64,000 bases of DNA from contig SNVD02009584.1 of the NCBI GenBank assembly GCA_013180625.2, forward strand, positions 62,001 through 126,000, written 5' to 3'. Below, piece after piece: positions 46,860-58,853 of this stretch. Position 1 is the first letter of the stretch. Every line of letters begins with the position of its first letter. The notes beneath the pieces were generated by a model that was not told the origin of the DNA, made no database searches, and saw only the letters and a program-made list of their open reading frames with translations. Source of the stretch: Boswellia sacra. Taxonomy: Eukaryota > Streptophyta > Magnoliopsida > Sapindales > Burseraceae. Both the position numbers and the translations under genes were made by a program.

Positions 46860-46970
46860 GAACAAAATATGGGTTTAACTTTTATATTAAGGTTATATTT
46901 CTCACTTTTTTAAAAAACCGCCAAATAAAAAAAATTAAAAGTGATAAATATATGAAAAATTCTTATAGTG
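46860..46970. repeat. CACTA right terminal inverted repeat
   Basis: Ends ATTCTTATAGTG, preceded by an AAACCGCCAAAT subterminal motif matching those at the left end. ATG follows at 46971-46973. Confidence 0.85.
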
Positions 46971-46973
46971 ATG

Positions 46974-47707
46974 GTTATAATAACTGGAGCAAAGCCTTGT
47001 CTATCACCAATTAGTGTCTCAAGAAATAATGTTGAGTCCTCTGTTGTTGTTACTCAAATTAATCCTGTTTATCTTAACTGGACTCAAATTGATCAACTTA
47101 TACTTGGTTGGTTAATGTCTTCAATCACTAAATCTATGTTTGGCTATATTGTTTGATGCAAAACCTGAATGGAAGTTTAGGTTACATTGGAGAAATTGTT
47201 TCATACTCAGTGTAATAGATCAATGCACATCAAGCATCAACTTCAAACCATAAAAGAAAGGCTCTATGTCAATTTTTGATTACTTTCTCAAAACGAAAGA
47301 ATATGCAGATATGTTGCTTGCTATAGGAGTTACTATTATAGATAATGATATGGTAACCTTCTTAATATCTCTCATATTGATTCTAATACTATTTCCTCTT
47401 TGTTGCCTAATAAATCACTTTTTCTTCACAAAATTTTACATGTACCTGCCTTAACCAAAAATCTACTAAGTGTTTCTCAATTCACCAAAGATAATAATGT
47501 ATTCATTGAATTCCATTCTGATTTTTGTGCGATTAAGGACAAGGAAACCAAACTACCATTACTATAAGGCACACTTAATCAAGGTTTATACCAACTTGCT
47601 GCAAGTCCATTGTCTTTTACATATCTCAGTTTAGTTGTCAAATCTTATGTATCTTCTCTTATGCCTTCATCTACTTTTTCTTCTTGGAATCAAGTGTGTT
47701 TGTCTAG
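46974..47707 (+). pseudogene. Element E gag to pre-integrase segment
   Basis: Gag pieces: YNNWSKAL, then NPVYLNWTQIDQLILGWLMS, then LKTKEYADMLLAIG. Near 47420 the protease/pre-integrase portion appears: HKILHVPALTKNLLSVSQFT, then NQGLYQLAASPL. Large parts of gag and the protease active site are missing, so element E was decayed or internally deleted apart from the later insertions. Confidence 0.78.
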
Positions 47708-48897
47708 TGTTAGTAATATGAGTTAGAAACATGTCCTAAGAGTATGTATATTTTTCTGCAATATATAAACATTATTATTATAAATGAATAAAAGTTATTA
47801 TTTATAAATTACTCATGGTGTGACTGTATCAATGAGTAAAGGCTCCAGAGCTTGTACATTGATAAAGTTTTTATGTATATGAGATATATCAGAGACACCC
47901 AACCTTATTATAGCTCAAAATTAGTTCACAACCTATAAACAAAAATTGGGTGCTTTATTTGAACAAGATTGTTATGTCGTTTGTCTTTAACAGGGAAACA
48001 TTTGAAGTAGAGACTTCAGGACAAAAACACTTGTGCATTATGAATGCATTGAACACAAACCACGTAGAATTATCCATATGATAGAAAAACCATGACCAAA
48101 TCTCAATTTCTATACTTGAGCACTAAAGCATTCCTACCTTCATCTTGAGTAAATAGTGTACCTCTAGTATACAGGCTATGGTCTTTAACTAGAAAAAAAA
48201 GTGAGATCTAAAAGAGTAAGGTTAATACCTCGGTTAGTTGGAATTGTAAGATCTGTATGCTAGTAGACACTATACCATAGATATGGAATTCATGACTCTA
48301 GAAGGATTGCAAAATACCTTCTTCATGATTTTACAAGGTTTTATTTGAGAGAATCTTACCTAAGTGTTTAATGAAAGTTGTTTATTAAACTGAGATATAT
48401 TAAGATAAATCTCAACTCATTTAAATGGTGTAAAACTGGTATCAAGGGTTCAAAATGTAATTAGAGGGGCAATATGATAAACCATACTTAGCTCTAATTA
48501 TTGGTATTCAATGAAGGATAATTATATAAACCTGCTCCTCAATGACTAGGGATGAAAGGAATAATTTAATCATATTAAATTATTAAGTTTTCTATAAAGA
48601 GTATTTAACTCAAGAGTGCAGCTTGGGACTAATAATGGAATGGACCAAAGTAAATAAGTTGGACACATTACAATTATAACAAAGTACTGGTTCAAACTTA
48701 TTGAAGCTTGTAATTAATATGTCCATCAAGGTCTCCTAAGTAACTAATTAAATCATCTGAACATGAGACTAAAATATTAAAAATAATTATTTAATTCAAT
48801 TGACAATTTATTGAGAATAAAATTTTATATATTAAAAAAATGTGAAATTGTAAATGTGCTGATTATTTAATTAAAAGAGTTTAATTAAATAAATAAG

Positions 48898-50741
48898 TGT
48901 AAACGAGGCTTTAATCATGCCAGAGCGTTAGCAATTACGACACTGTGTCAAAGTCTCTAGCGAGACTTAAGGAAACATAAAAGAGTCATAGGCACGTCTG
49001 AAGAAATAGAGTACCCACTCAATTATTCAATTGAGAATTAATGGGGGCAATCCGACCCTTTGCTTCAGAACTTAAACTACCCTCATCCCTTCAGAGATGG
49101 GTTCGAAAAGTTAGGCACGAGTCATTTGACTTGCCCCTATCAAGATCCGACCTCCACTAGGGTATACCAGATAAGAATATTTCATATTGACATACAATCT
49201 ACTTTGAATTGTTTATTTTATGCACACATTGTTCATTTTATCTTCTTTAGTCATGTGAGGTGATTATTCAATTAAATTATATATTTATCCAAAGAAAGAG
49301 GGAGAAAAATAGATTACATTTCCATCATACATAGGGGAAAGGGAATAGGATTACATTAATTACTCTTTGATAATAAAATGATACTTCAAATAAAATATTC
49401 CATACATTCATTCATAATAAAATCATATATTTAAATGTAAACAACTAATTTGAAACTCGATAAATAGTGAATTCCTTGCCACCATATGTGAGTCTATTCA
49501 ATGTTTGTCAAACCTCTTTCAAGGCACTATACAATAATTCCATTACACTTCTAATCATGGTATATTCATACATTCTTCATATTAATCACTAAAGCTATAA
49601 TCTAGAATCGTGGCATTCTAGCCTAGATTTGATAATTCTATCATGGCATTCTAGCTTATAGCTATTGTAATATAATTCATATTAATTCATAACATCATGG
49701 CATTTCTAGCCTAACATGGTTATCATGGCATGTTCTAGCCTAATTCAAGCAATCAAAGTTAATCAAAGCTATTCTAGCTTAATCACGCATTTAAAGAGGC
49801 AACATGATAATTCTTACCTAGTTTATACTATTTCCTAGCATGCATTAAAGCAATTATAAGTCTTCCTAGCATGACTCTAATCATGTGTTGCTAAGCATGC
49901 TTCTAAACATTCTCAAAGAGATTAAATTCCTAAACATGGTTTAAATGAAGAATGGAAACCGGACTTACCTTGACACGCTGATGCACCTCACAAAACAAAT
50001 GAAAGGTTAAGCAATTTATAAAATCCTAGCATACTTCTATGCATCAAAATAAATCATAATCATGCTTATTCTAAGCCTAATTTATCCTAAACATCCCTAA
50101 TTCTAAGCATGAAAATAAAAGGAATAAATAGGAAGGAGAAGAGAAATATGCTCTCAGAACGTACCCTTTATAGGTTTAAAGCAATATAAAACCCCAAAAT
50201 AATAATTAAAATAGAGAAGACTTCTCGAATTCCCGAGCGTGTCTTCAAGAGGGAGAAGAAAGGATTTCTAGATGTCCCCTCAAAGTGTGCCCAAGGTGCG
50301 CTTATATAGCCTTTTCTTGGAGTGAAAAAATGATAAAAAAACCAATGTGAGATTCATATGAATAGTATCGATTGAACAGTATCAGGTGAATAGTGCATCG
50401 ACTGTTTGATCGTTGGCCCTTTCTATTTTACAATTTTGTAATGCAGTCTCTTTTTACCTTTGTCTATTTAATTGCTCATAACTTTTTGAGTTCAACTCTA
50501 ATGTGTGATCCGTAAATTTATACGAAAACTAGACATCCATAACGTAATGGTAAATAACTCATCATCAGATTCCTCATAGATTAACTTCTATGATTTTTTG
50601 AAGTCACATAACAATTTTTGAGACCTTTCATCGATTCCCTCTTACCATTCCTTTCTTGGCCTCCAAGGGTATTTTGGTCATTTCTATTACTCAACATTTA
50701 TCTTTATTTCTTCATCAAGCCTCAAAAGTTCAGTATCTATA
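48898..50741 (-). repeat. 3' LTR of element G
   Basis: Colinear with 58854-60661. It contains several short direct repeats of CATGGCATTCTAGCC. Confidence 0.9.
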
Positions 50742-50907
50742 GCTTATCCCCTACTTTGGAGAGGTTTGTGAGACACAAAGGTCGACAAAGTATTCTAGCT
50801 TCATCATTCCTTTTTCCATCTTGACATCTTCATCTTCATCTTCATCTTCATTCTATCAAACTTCTCGTCATTTCTCTCTCTTTTTCTATTCCTACAAAAA
50901 GTTACAC

Positions 50908-51110
50908 CCATTTAAGGGCTGAAGTGCCCATTCTAAGGATAGATGTGCCCATTCAAGAGCTAATGTACCCATCTAAGGGCGGATATGCCCATTCAAGGGC
51001 TAATGTGCCCATCTAAGGGCGAATGTGACTCCTTCTAGGGCAAAAATGTGCCCATTCCAGGGCTAGTGTGCCTATCTAAGGGCCAAAGTGCCCATTCAAG
51101 GGCTAGAGCA
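50908..51110. repeat. ~20-bp tandem array in element G
   Basis: About ten variants of a unit like GGGCTAATGTGCCCATCTAA in a row, immediately inside the 3' LTR. Confidence 0.85.
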
Positions 51111-51139
51111 CATCCTTATGATGCTATGACAAAACATTC

Positions 51140-51465
51140 CTTAGTGTACCTATTTCTTAAGGTTTCCAACACTCTTCAATGCACCTACTTCTTAGGGTTC
51201 CCAATACTCTTTAGTGTACCTTTTCTTAGGGCTTGTGCCTATTCTAAAGGTTTAAAACACTTTTAAGTGCATCTACTTCTTAGGGTTTTCAACACTCTTT
51301 GGTGCATCTTTTCTTAGGGCTTGTATCTATTCTAAGGGCTTAAAACACTCTTAAGTGCACCTATTTCTTAGAGTTTTCAACACTCTTCAGTGCGTCTCGT
51401 CTTAGGGCTTGTGCCTATTCTAAGAGCTTAAAACACTCTTAAATGCACCTACTTAGGGTTTCCTT
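51140..51465. repeat. ~100-bp tandem array in element G
   Basis: About three copies of a unit running CACCTACTTCTTAGGGTTT, CAACACTCTT, TTTTCTTAGGGCTTGTGCC, TTAAAACACTCTTAAGTG. It lies directly next to the 20-bp array. Confidence 0.85.
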
Positions 51466-53780
51466 CTAATGCATGCCGAATGGGAAAACTTCTATCATAC
51501 ACTACTTTGCGGTCTTTAGACCTTCTCATTCTTCGTGCCTTCGACTAAGTATCCTTCATACTTTCTATGATCTCTTCAGACTTTGCATTCACTAGATTTC
51601 ATGCCCAAGTATTATTGCTTCTATTCTCGATGCCTTCTAGTCCACTAGGAAAATTCTTCATTCACCACGTTCTAGCATTCTTCATTCTTAATTACTTTTG
51701 CATTCGTTATGTTCTTCATTAGAGAATTCTTATCATGTTGATTCTTCAATTCACTGGGGATTTTTTCAAATTTTCTTGCAAGTCCATGCAAAATATCAAA
51801 CTTATCTTGGTAATTTCAAAATTAATTAAAATTTTACCTTGTATAGTGTGTTCTTCAATGAGATTTTTTCTAGAGAAATTCTTCCATGTGAATCAATCAT
51901 AAATCATGACATCGATCATTCTTTGTAAGTTGCTAAACTGTTAAAATGACCCGATGCTTGCAATCGGTATGCTCTAAAGATTCCTTTAACATACAAAGGT
52001 CTTCACCTTTTTTTCTTTATTTTCCTCTTTTTCTTTCTCTTCTTTCTTTCCTTCTCTCTTTTTCTTTTATCTCTCTTCTTTTTATGCTTTTAAATTTCTC
52101 TCTCTTCTTTCTTTCTTCTTCCTTTCTCTCTCTTCTTCTCTTTCTGTCAACTATATGACTTTGAATCTTCTTCCATTTCTCAAATCCTTTCTTCAAGATG
52201 ACCTTCCATCTTTAACGCGGGTGAACATCAAATTTCTTTTTTAAAATCTTTTCTTTAGAGTAAATTTCAAATTCTTTTTCCATGGTAAACTTCTTTTCTT
52301 TAAAGGAGAAGCCTTTTCAGAATGGATGCCTTCTTCTTCTTCTAGGGGGATTCCTTCTTCAAGATGAACTTCCTTCCTGTTCTTTAATGGAGATTTCTTC
52401 TTCAAGGTGGATATCTTCTTCTTCTTTCTCCAAGGTAGATACCTTCTTCAAAGGGACATTCTTTCTTCAAAGTGGATGTCTTCATTACAACTATTATGTC
52501 CTATTTAGACCATGTGAGTTTCTTTGAGAAGGTTTGAATTGTTCTAGGCGATTTGCAAATCTTGCGAACTAAGCAACTTTTAGGTTGAATTTACACTTCT
52601 TGTACAGTAGATTTTTTCAAATGTTTTTCCTCAAATGTGGTCCTTTTCTACTGTCTTCAATTAGGGAAGTATTTATTATAACATTGTCCTATTTTTGGCA
52701 TGTTATACTACTTAAAAGTTTTATCTATACCTTTAGCATTTCATGTTGCTTTAAGCGATTATTAGGTCTTGTCAACATTGATTTGCTTGATCCAAGTAAC
52801 TTACATTTTGTACTATTTATATTGCATTTCTTTAAGACTAACTTGCACATTGTGCTGCTCCTATTATGTCTCCTCGAGCTGTTGAGCCCATTTTTATGGT
52901 TACCCATAATATTTTATATTGCATTGTGATTCTACTCGTTTACTTCTGGATTGTATACCATACTGAATTGTGCCTTCTACAAGAAAATGTTTTATGGTTG
53001 TATGTATGACGTCAATCTTAATCATCTTTCTAACTATGTCTTCTTGCTTGGATTAGACAAGTCGTTAAGAGAATGCTCGTTTGGAGTGAGGGATCAAATG
53101 CCTTCAGGCTCAGGTCGCTGCTTCTTGATGCAGATGATAATGGTGATAATGAGCGAGGACTATTATCATCAGCTATTCTTTTTCCCTTCTACTTCACTTC
53201 ACACCTTCCAATGCCTTTTATCGTATTTCAACATGTCTGAGTTTTCTTCCAAGATTCTTCAGTTTCTATTGAGGCTTCTAAAGGATGACAATTGAAAGCA
53301 AGTCGAATCCAGCAATCTCTACAATATAAAATTCCTTCCACATGTAAAGCTCAACATCCCCTTTCTTAAGGATTGCATGACCTTCTAGGATTCTTATAAT
53401 CATGTCTTTCACTTCAATAGGTAAGAGCTTTACCTTTTATATGAGGAATTCTCGGTCATATTTATTTCTTATTCACCCAATTCTAACACCATCGATGTCT
53501 CACCAACTTTTTGACTTTCTGATTTTTACCATGAGCATTTACACTAGAAACGGTAGAGTGACATCGTCTTCTATCATGTCTTTGCTTGAGATGATGGATA
53601 GAAGCACATCTGATTTGCTTTCCAATTTTTATTAATCTCTCTAGATGGTCTTGTGATCATCATTCCTCAAATGGGCCTAGGTTTCACAACAGTTCCCCTA
53701 ATTTTGGCTGAAACATTGATCGGACTGGATCGAGTCAAGATTGATTAGAGTCAGAGGTTTGGTGGTAGTCCTCTGCTTCT
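51466..53780. other. Element G interior, pyrimidine-rich
   Basis: CT-rich on the plus strand (notably 51990-52150 and 52300-52460). Plus-strand open frames here are an effect of this composition. I can support no pol domain on either strand. Confidence 0.5.
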
Positions 53781-53784
53781 TCAG

Positions 53785-54090
53785 GTTTTTCTTTTAACCC
53801 TAAATTTTGCCTAAGCTACCTTTTTGGGTTTTCAACCTAAGGGGTTCAATCATTTTTTTTAATGCTCTAATTTTTGCTTGAGCTGCCTTATTCGGGTTTT
53901 CGACTTAGCAAGCTAGCCCTAACTTTCGCCTAAGCTGTCCTTTCTGGGCTTTCAACTTAACATGCTTTTTCTTCATTTCTTTCATGCCCCAACTCTTACC
54001 TAACTTGCCCTTTCAGGTTTTCAGCTTAGCGAATTTGCTTTAATTTTTGTCTAAGCCGCCATTTTAGGTTTTGACTTAGCAGCATTTTTT
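53785..54090. repeat. ~65-bp degenerate repeats in element G
   Basis: The order 'CCTAA.TTTTGCCTAAGC.(T)GCCTTTT.GGGTTTTCAACTTA' recurs about five times. Confidence 0.7.
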
Positions 54091-55557
54091 TTTTTTTTAA
54101 AGATTTGGTTGCAAGAGAGGAAATCTATTCTATTACCATTTCTTACACTTTCTTTGAGATGATTGAGATAATATCTCCATGATTGTCAAAATGCTTAGGG
54201 CAATTCTTTACCCCTTTATTTCATTTCTTACTTAAGATGATTAGACAACTCTTTGTTCCTTACTTTTTATCACTTATGAAGACGAATGGGTAATTCTTTA
54301 CTCACTGTATGAAGAGTTTAGTATCGTCTTAGGGAATTTCTTCATTATTCCTCTTTATTTGTAGACATCCATGCTAGACAAAATAGCTAACTTCTTCCAT
54401 ATATCATGCTTCTTCACCGTTGGTGGCAAAGTTGCTTCTTTGATTCCTTTAATGAAAACTGTTCGTAGATTTTCTTCTTTTTGTCATGTTTTCAATAAAA
54501 CTAATATCCTCGAATAACAAGTTGAAATGCTAAATGTGAGTTGTGCATCAGTTTGATCCACATTCAAGTTCCTCAAAGATTTCTCAAGTTCAATAGCTCA
54601 ATTGTAATCCATTGACATCGTGATTGTTCATAATTTCAACTCTAAGCCAGAATTATTTGATTCGAGATTCTTTGTTTGTGTGTGTATAGCCAATCATACT
54701 TCATTTGTTAAAACTTGAATAGCTTTATGTAGATAGAAACTAGTGATCGATCTCCAAATATAGAAGGACTACCATAAACCCGTTTTTCACACCACTCTCC
54801 ACCAATGTAGGCTCATCACAACATTAAGGATCTTAGGGCTTTATCAATTTTGTAATGACAGGCTAGGGTCAAGGTATGATAAAGGAAACTATAAAGTTAT
54901 CATAGTCATGCAACCATTCTAGGTATTAATTGAGAGCATTAATTCTTCTCTTTGTACCCCCAAACTTTGAGTTTTCACCGACTATGTTCGCTTTGCTTTT
55001 GATTTTGAATGCTACACCCCTAAACTTTATGAGTAATAGGATTAGCACCTTTCTTTTTCTTTTTCTTCTTGTTTTTTTTTCTTTTGCTTTCTGTCTTTTT
55101 TCTTTTCTTCTTTTCTTTCTTTCTTTCTTTTTTTTTTTTTTTTTGAGCTCAGAATTGCACAAAAACTTGTCAACTTCCTTTCATTCTCCCATAAGCATGG
55201 CTCTCAATGCTCTTTTCTAGAATGTTCATATGCTATGAGTGAAGGGTGCTATGTAGGGAAAATTTTTCTAGTGTTAGGATAAATTTTGTGGTTTGACAAA
55301 GAAAATGCTTGATTAGGCTTAATAGGGTATACTAGTAAAAATTAAATAAGTATAAGAAAGGCTTAATCGATTCAAAGAAAGCCTAGATCACTTTCCTTAT
55401 GTTGTGACGCCTAGGATTTCACCTCAAGTAGTGATCAAACAGGTTCTAAAATCTTATGAGATCTCAACACAAAGCTCTATTCACGTAAAGTTTCTATAAG
55501 TGATATATAGCTCTATATTCTTGGCTATTGTGCTCAAATATTGAAGAATCAAGAATG
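54091..55557. other. Element G interior, unassigned
   Basis: No coding sequence recognised. Contains a TTTC/T-rich run at 55040-55145. Confidence 0.4.
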
Positions 55558-55562
55558 AAACT

Positions 55563-56970
55563 TGATGCGTTCGAAACTAGCAAGTATACTAGTCGCACAA
55601 GTAATAAAGTGATAAGTAGATATCGTTCCCACGAGGATTGATTCTAATTGAATTTGTTATTTCCAGCAACAATAAACTAAACGGGGGGGATTTTTGTTGA
55701 ATGCTTTACTAAATGAAATAAGAATGCAAGTAAAGAATAACAAAACAGAAAGTAAATTTGAATGAAAAATCAATGGGAGACACTTGGTTAAGGGTTCATT
55801 CTCTGCCACAAGATATGAATTTGTGAATTAACATAGAATTGTAATCCAATTACAGCATTGAAGTTATCAACCGTAGATAACAACAAGCTCTGTTATCCCA
55901 ATCTTTCCTTACTTTGTTGTTAAATAAAACAAGCTCTTTATTTAATCTCTATCCATTAAACAACCTAGAACAAGCTCTCTGAGTTTAATTCAATGGAAGC
56001 ATTACGATGAGAAAGATAGGTTGATCTAAGCAATAATCACACAAGTTCGGATTATTTAACCTAGGTTGTATTTTCCAATTGCAATCTCTGATCACAATTT
56101 TGCTACTAATGATTGGAAATTCATGACAATTACGGATCAAGATTTCTAATCTAGCAATAGACAACAACCAGATTATATTCAGTTGGCCATTCCAAATACA
56201 ATCAGTAAGCAATCATAAGCATTAGATATGGGAAAATACAAGCAACTTCAATTAGAGAATTGGATAACAACTTCTTGCACAATCAACTTACAAAAACCAT
56301 ATCAGGGGCTTTGAAATCACCCTCAACCAATTCAGATTCAGTTACACATGTTTAAGAACGTGGTAAATACAATACAACATGGAGACATTCCAGAAAATGA
56401 AAGGGAAGGGAAAAACTTAGCAAATTTGATGTAATTCTCTTTGGATTGTAGTTCTTCCTCTTTCCAAGCTTCCTTTCTCCTTCAAGAACTCCAAGAGATG
56501 AAAGAATTCCAGAGCTCAGCCTCCACCACGTTCTCCCCTCTTCAAGTTATGAAAATAAAACCCTAAAATGTGTTTAAATACTCTGCTACAGTGCTACAGT
56601 GTCCCCCCGTATTATACATGCTACAGTGATTTGTGGAATTATATTTCTATACATCTCACACTGTTTTGATTACAACTTTTGGTACACTGAATGGATTTAT
56701 AAACCGTAAATTTCTCCAGAAAATAGACTTCGAGAGCTTTCCAACGGTATATAATATGTCATCGGGTTCATTGTATATCAATACAATTAAATCCGAGAAG
56801 ATGGTTGACTAGCAGAGGTGAAAATGAAGGGTTTTACTCCATTTTTGTGCAAGTTGCTCCAAAACTCCTACAAACATCAAAACCACACAAAAACATAAAA
56901 ATACCAAGGAATATAGCAAAGAAACATGGACGAATTGATATAAAAGTAATACATAAATAGACACCTATCA
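55563..56970 (-). mobile_element. Solo LTR H inside element G
   Basis: A 1.4-kb non-coding insertion with ends TGATGCGTTCG and ACACCTATCA (TG...CA) and a perfect duplication AAACT (55558-55562, 56971-56975). It contains the phrase TATCGTTCCCACGAGGATTG, which recurs in plant LTRs. There is no second LTR or internal region, so it arose by LTR-LTR recombination. Confidence 0.88.
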
Positions 56971-57227
56971 AAACTCGTCTAGTAAAAGGAGTCAAGCATG
57001 TAAACAACACAATCTCATATGTTATAAAAAATCTATTTTCAATGGGTATTACGATTTCATCAATGATCATCAAATGAATACACAACTCTCGTATTATTCA
57101 AACGTTTCTAAACATCGTTATTCTTTTCCCTAAGTTAAGGATTCTCCTGTGTACTTATGCAACCTCATTATCTGATTCATTGTATTGGTCATATTGCCCT
57201 TGATTTTTGTTGTCCCTTCTCTTCTAC

Positions 57228-58032
57228 CTAGCCTCAAAATCTTTTATTTGGATGCCTAAGTAATACAAGTCTTCAAAGGTTTTGATTGGAAACCCTGCCA
57301 GCCTATCATTAATATAGGTATGGGCCTCATTGATCACCATACGAACTTGGTCCTTCTCTGCAAGCCTCAAGGTCATCTTAGCAGCTTTGGCCCTCCAACA
57401 AACCAAGTATTATGAAAATGTCTCATTGGGCTTTTGGCGTGTAATCTCTGAATCCCTCAAAGTTACACCCAATTGGGTATTATGGTAATACTACTCTATG
57501 AGTTGCTTGGATAATTCCTCCCAATCTTCTCGGACTCTCTTAGGGAGGTCATGGTACTATACTATCGCATCAACTTCTAAGGATAGCATGAAATACTTCA
57601 ATATATGCCCATTTGACAAAGAAGTGATGCCCATGACAACTGCACACTACCTCATATATGTCTTTGGATTACCATTTCCATTGAACTTGGGCAAGTTTAG
57701 CATACAAAAGTTTAGATCTCAATGGGTAGGATGTTATCTAGGTTTTCGACCCCTTTTAGCCCCTTCTTCTTCAAGAGGGATTAGACCTTCTCGATGTCCT
57801 TGGCTAACTGCTTGACCGATTCGGGTTCTTCTTGACCGATTGGGCTTTTCCCTCTATCTCTGCCTTGGCTAGTCTCACCATCCTCACCACCATTGCCCTC
57901 GAGTAGAGGCTGATTCATGCGATTGGCCCTATTTCGTAAAGCTTTGATGAGTTGGGCCATTTGTCATTGGAGCACGGTGATGTTAGCCCTCACTTGAGCC
58001 ATCTCATTATTGTTGTTGTTGGGTGCAGCCAT
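57228..58032 (-). pseudogene. Element G gag
   Basis: From ATG 58032 on the minus strand: MAAPNNNNNEMAQVRANITV, then a gypsy-type gag core with NLPKFNGNGNPKTYM, REDWEELSKQLIE, NTQLGVTLRDSEITRQKPNE, RWRAKAAKM-like VCWRAKAAKMTLRLAEKDQ and DRLAGFPIKTFEDLYYLGIQ. Several stops and at least one frameshift interrupt it. The position, shortly after the 5' LTR and primer site, agrees with a minus-oriented element. Confidence 0.85.
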
Positions 58033-58853
58033 TTCGTCGACTGGTTCTTGTTGCCTCGTCAAACAACTACCTCATCTAACCTGAGCTATGATGGCCGTAA
58101 ATAAAGGTGTTAATGCCATGCATGCATGCATGTATGCATGATATGATGCATGCTCATACAAAGGCATAAACACACTTTCAACCTTCCAACCTTATTTCTC
58201 CCAAACACATGAGGCCGAGTCTTTTTTTCTTGGATTTTTGACCTTATTCCCAAGTTATCATCATGGGATGTGGGGATGCGAGATTCTCTCTCCTAATTCT
58301 AACATTCATGTTGATGTAAGATTCTTCATGATTATCATAACATAGTTTTCTAAACGTCATGATAACCTTAACTCATGATACATGTCCCCATTTTATTTTT
58401 ATGGGTGACTCAACATGTGGCATTTGTTCATGGTTCCATGAGGTTTCAAATGATGTTATTCCAATCATGGGGAACTTACATCCATAGACAGGTAATTCAA
58501 TAAAAGTTTTGGATATTCATCCTATTGAAAATTTATAGAGTCATCTATATGAGCTTGAGTCTCAAAAGTCAAATGGTCTAGGCTCCTTCAAGCAAGAAAT
58601 ACCCCCTTGAGTTAGTCTCTTTTCATACCAATTCAACGATATGTGTTCAAAGGTGGTGACACCAACATGAGCCGTTTAGGGGTCGAATGAAGCCAAAGAC
58701 CTCTCATGCCAATACCACACGACTAATTTGGGCAGTTCGTACTCATTGTGTGCAAAAATGTAGTGATGCAATGACTCAAAATGTCAAGATGAGCTATTAT
58801 AATTTAGTATCCTAATCAAAATCAACTTCTCTTATCCCCAATGGAGTCACCAC
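58033..58853 (-). other. Element G leader and primer-binding site
   Basis: Untranslated leader. The primer-binding site is the 17 bases next to 58853 on the minus strand (TGGTGACTCCATTGGGG), resembling the Tat-lineage site. Confidence 0.7.

Larger units (their letters stand above)
35344..46970 (-). mobile_element. Pack-CACTA transposon carrying fragments of at least five host genes
   Basis: A CACTA (En/Spm) class element of 11.6 kb. The left end reads CATTACAAGAAAAATG, and the right end, reversed, reads CACTATAAGAATTTTTC. The 3-bp duplication ATG flanks both sides (35341-35343, 46971-46973), and excising it restores a continuous gag frame in element E. Subterminal motifs (TTGACGGTTTTTGACCGTCAA, TTGGCGGTTTTTGACCGCC) crowd the left 500 bp, and AACCGCCAAAT lies near the right end. 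There is no TNP2-type transposase. The interior carries exons with introns from RPN2, a UTP10-like gene, PLD delta, a HIPL gene and an ELMO gene, all on the minus strand. Gene capture by CACTA elements is known in soybean, sorghum and other plants; this particular combination is, to my knowledge, unreported. Confidence 0.9.

Noticed and set aside
35344..46970. Helitron as carrier of the gene fragments
   Set aside because: Helitrons also capture gene pieces, but they make no target duplication and end in CTRR after a hairpin. Here there are CACTA-type inverted ends, subterminal motifs and a 3-bp ATG duplication.
51946..53635. Series of plus-strand open frames of 70-115 codons
   Set aside because: They lie in the pyrimidine-rich interior of a minus-oriented gypsy element, have no family motif and are dominated by Leu, Phe and Ser from CT-rich DNA.
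54926..55220. Lys-rich frame on one strand and Phe-rich frame on the other
   Set aside because: Both are products of a TTTC/T-rich run. No domain is seen.
57498..57815. Plus-strand open frame of about 105 codons
   Set aside because: It is the reverse complement of the gypsy gag region read on the minus strand, so it is a shadow.
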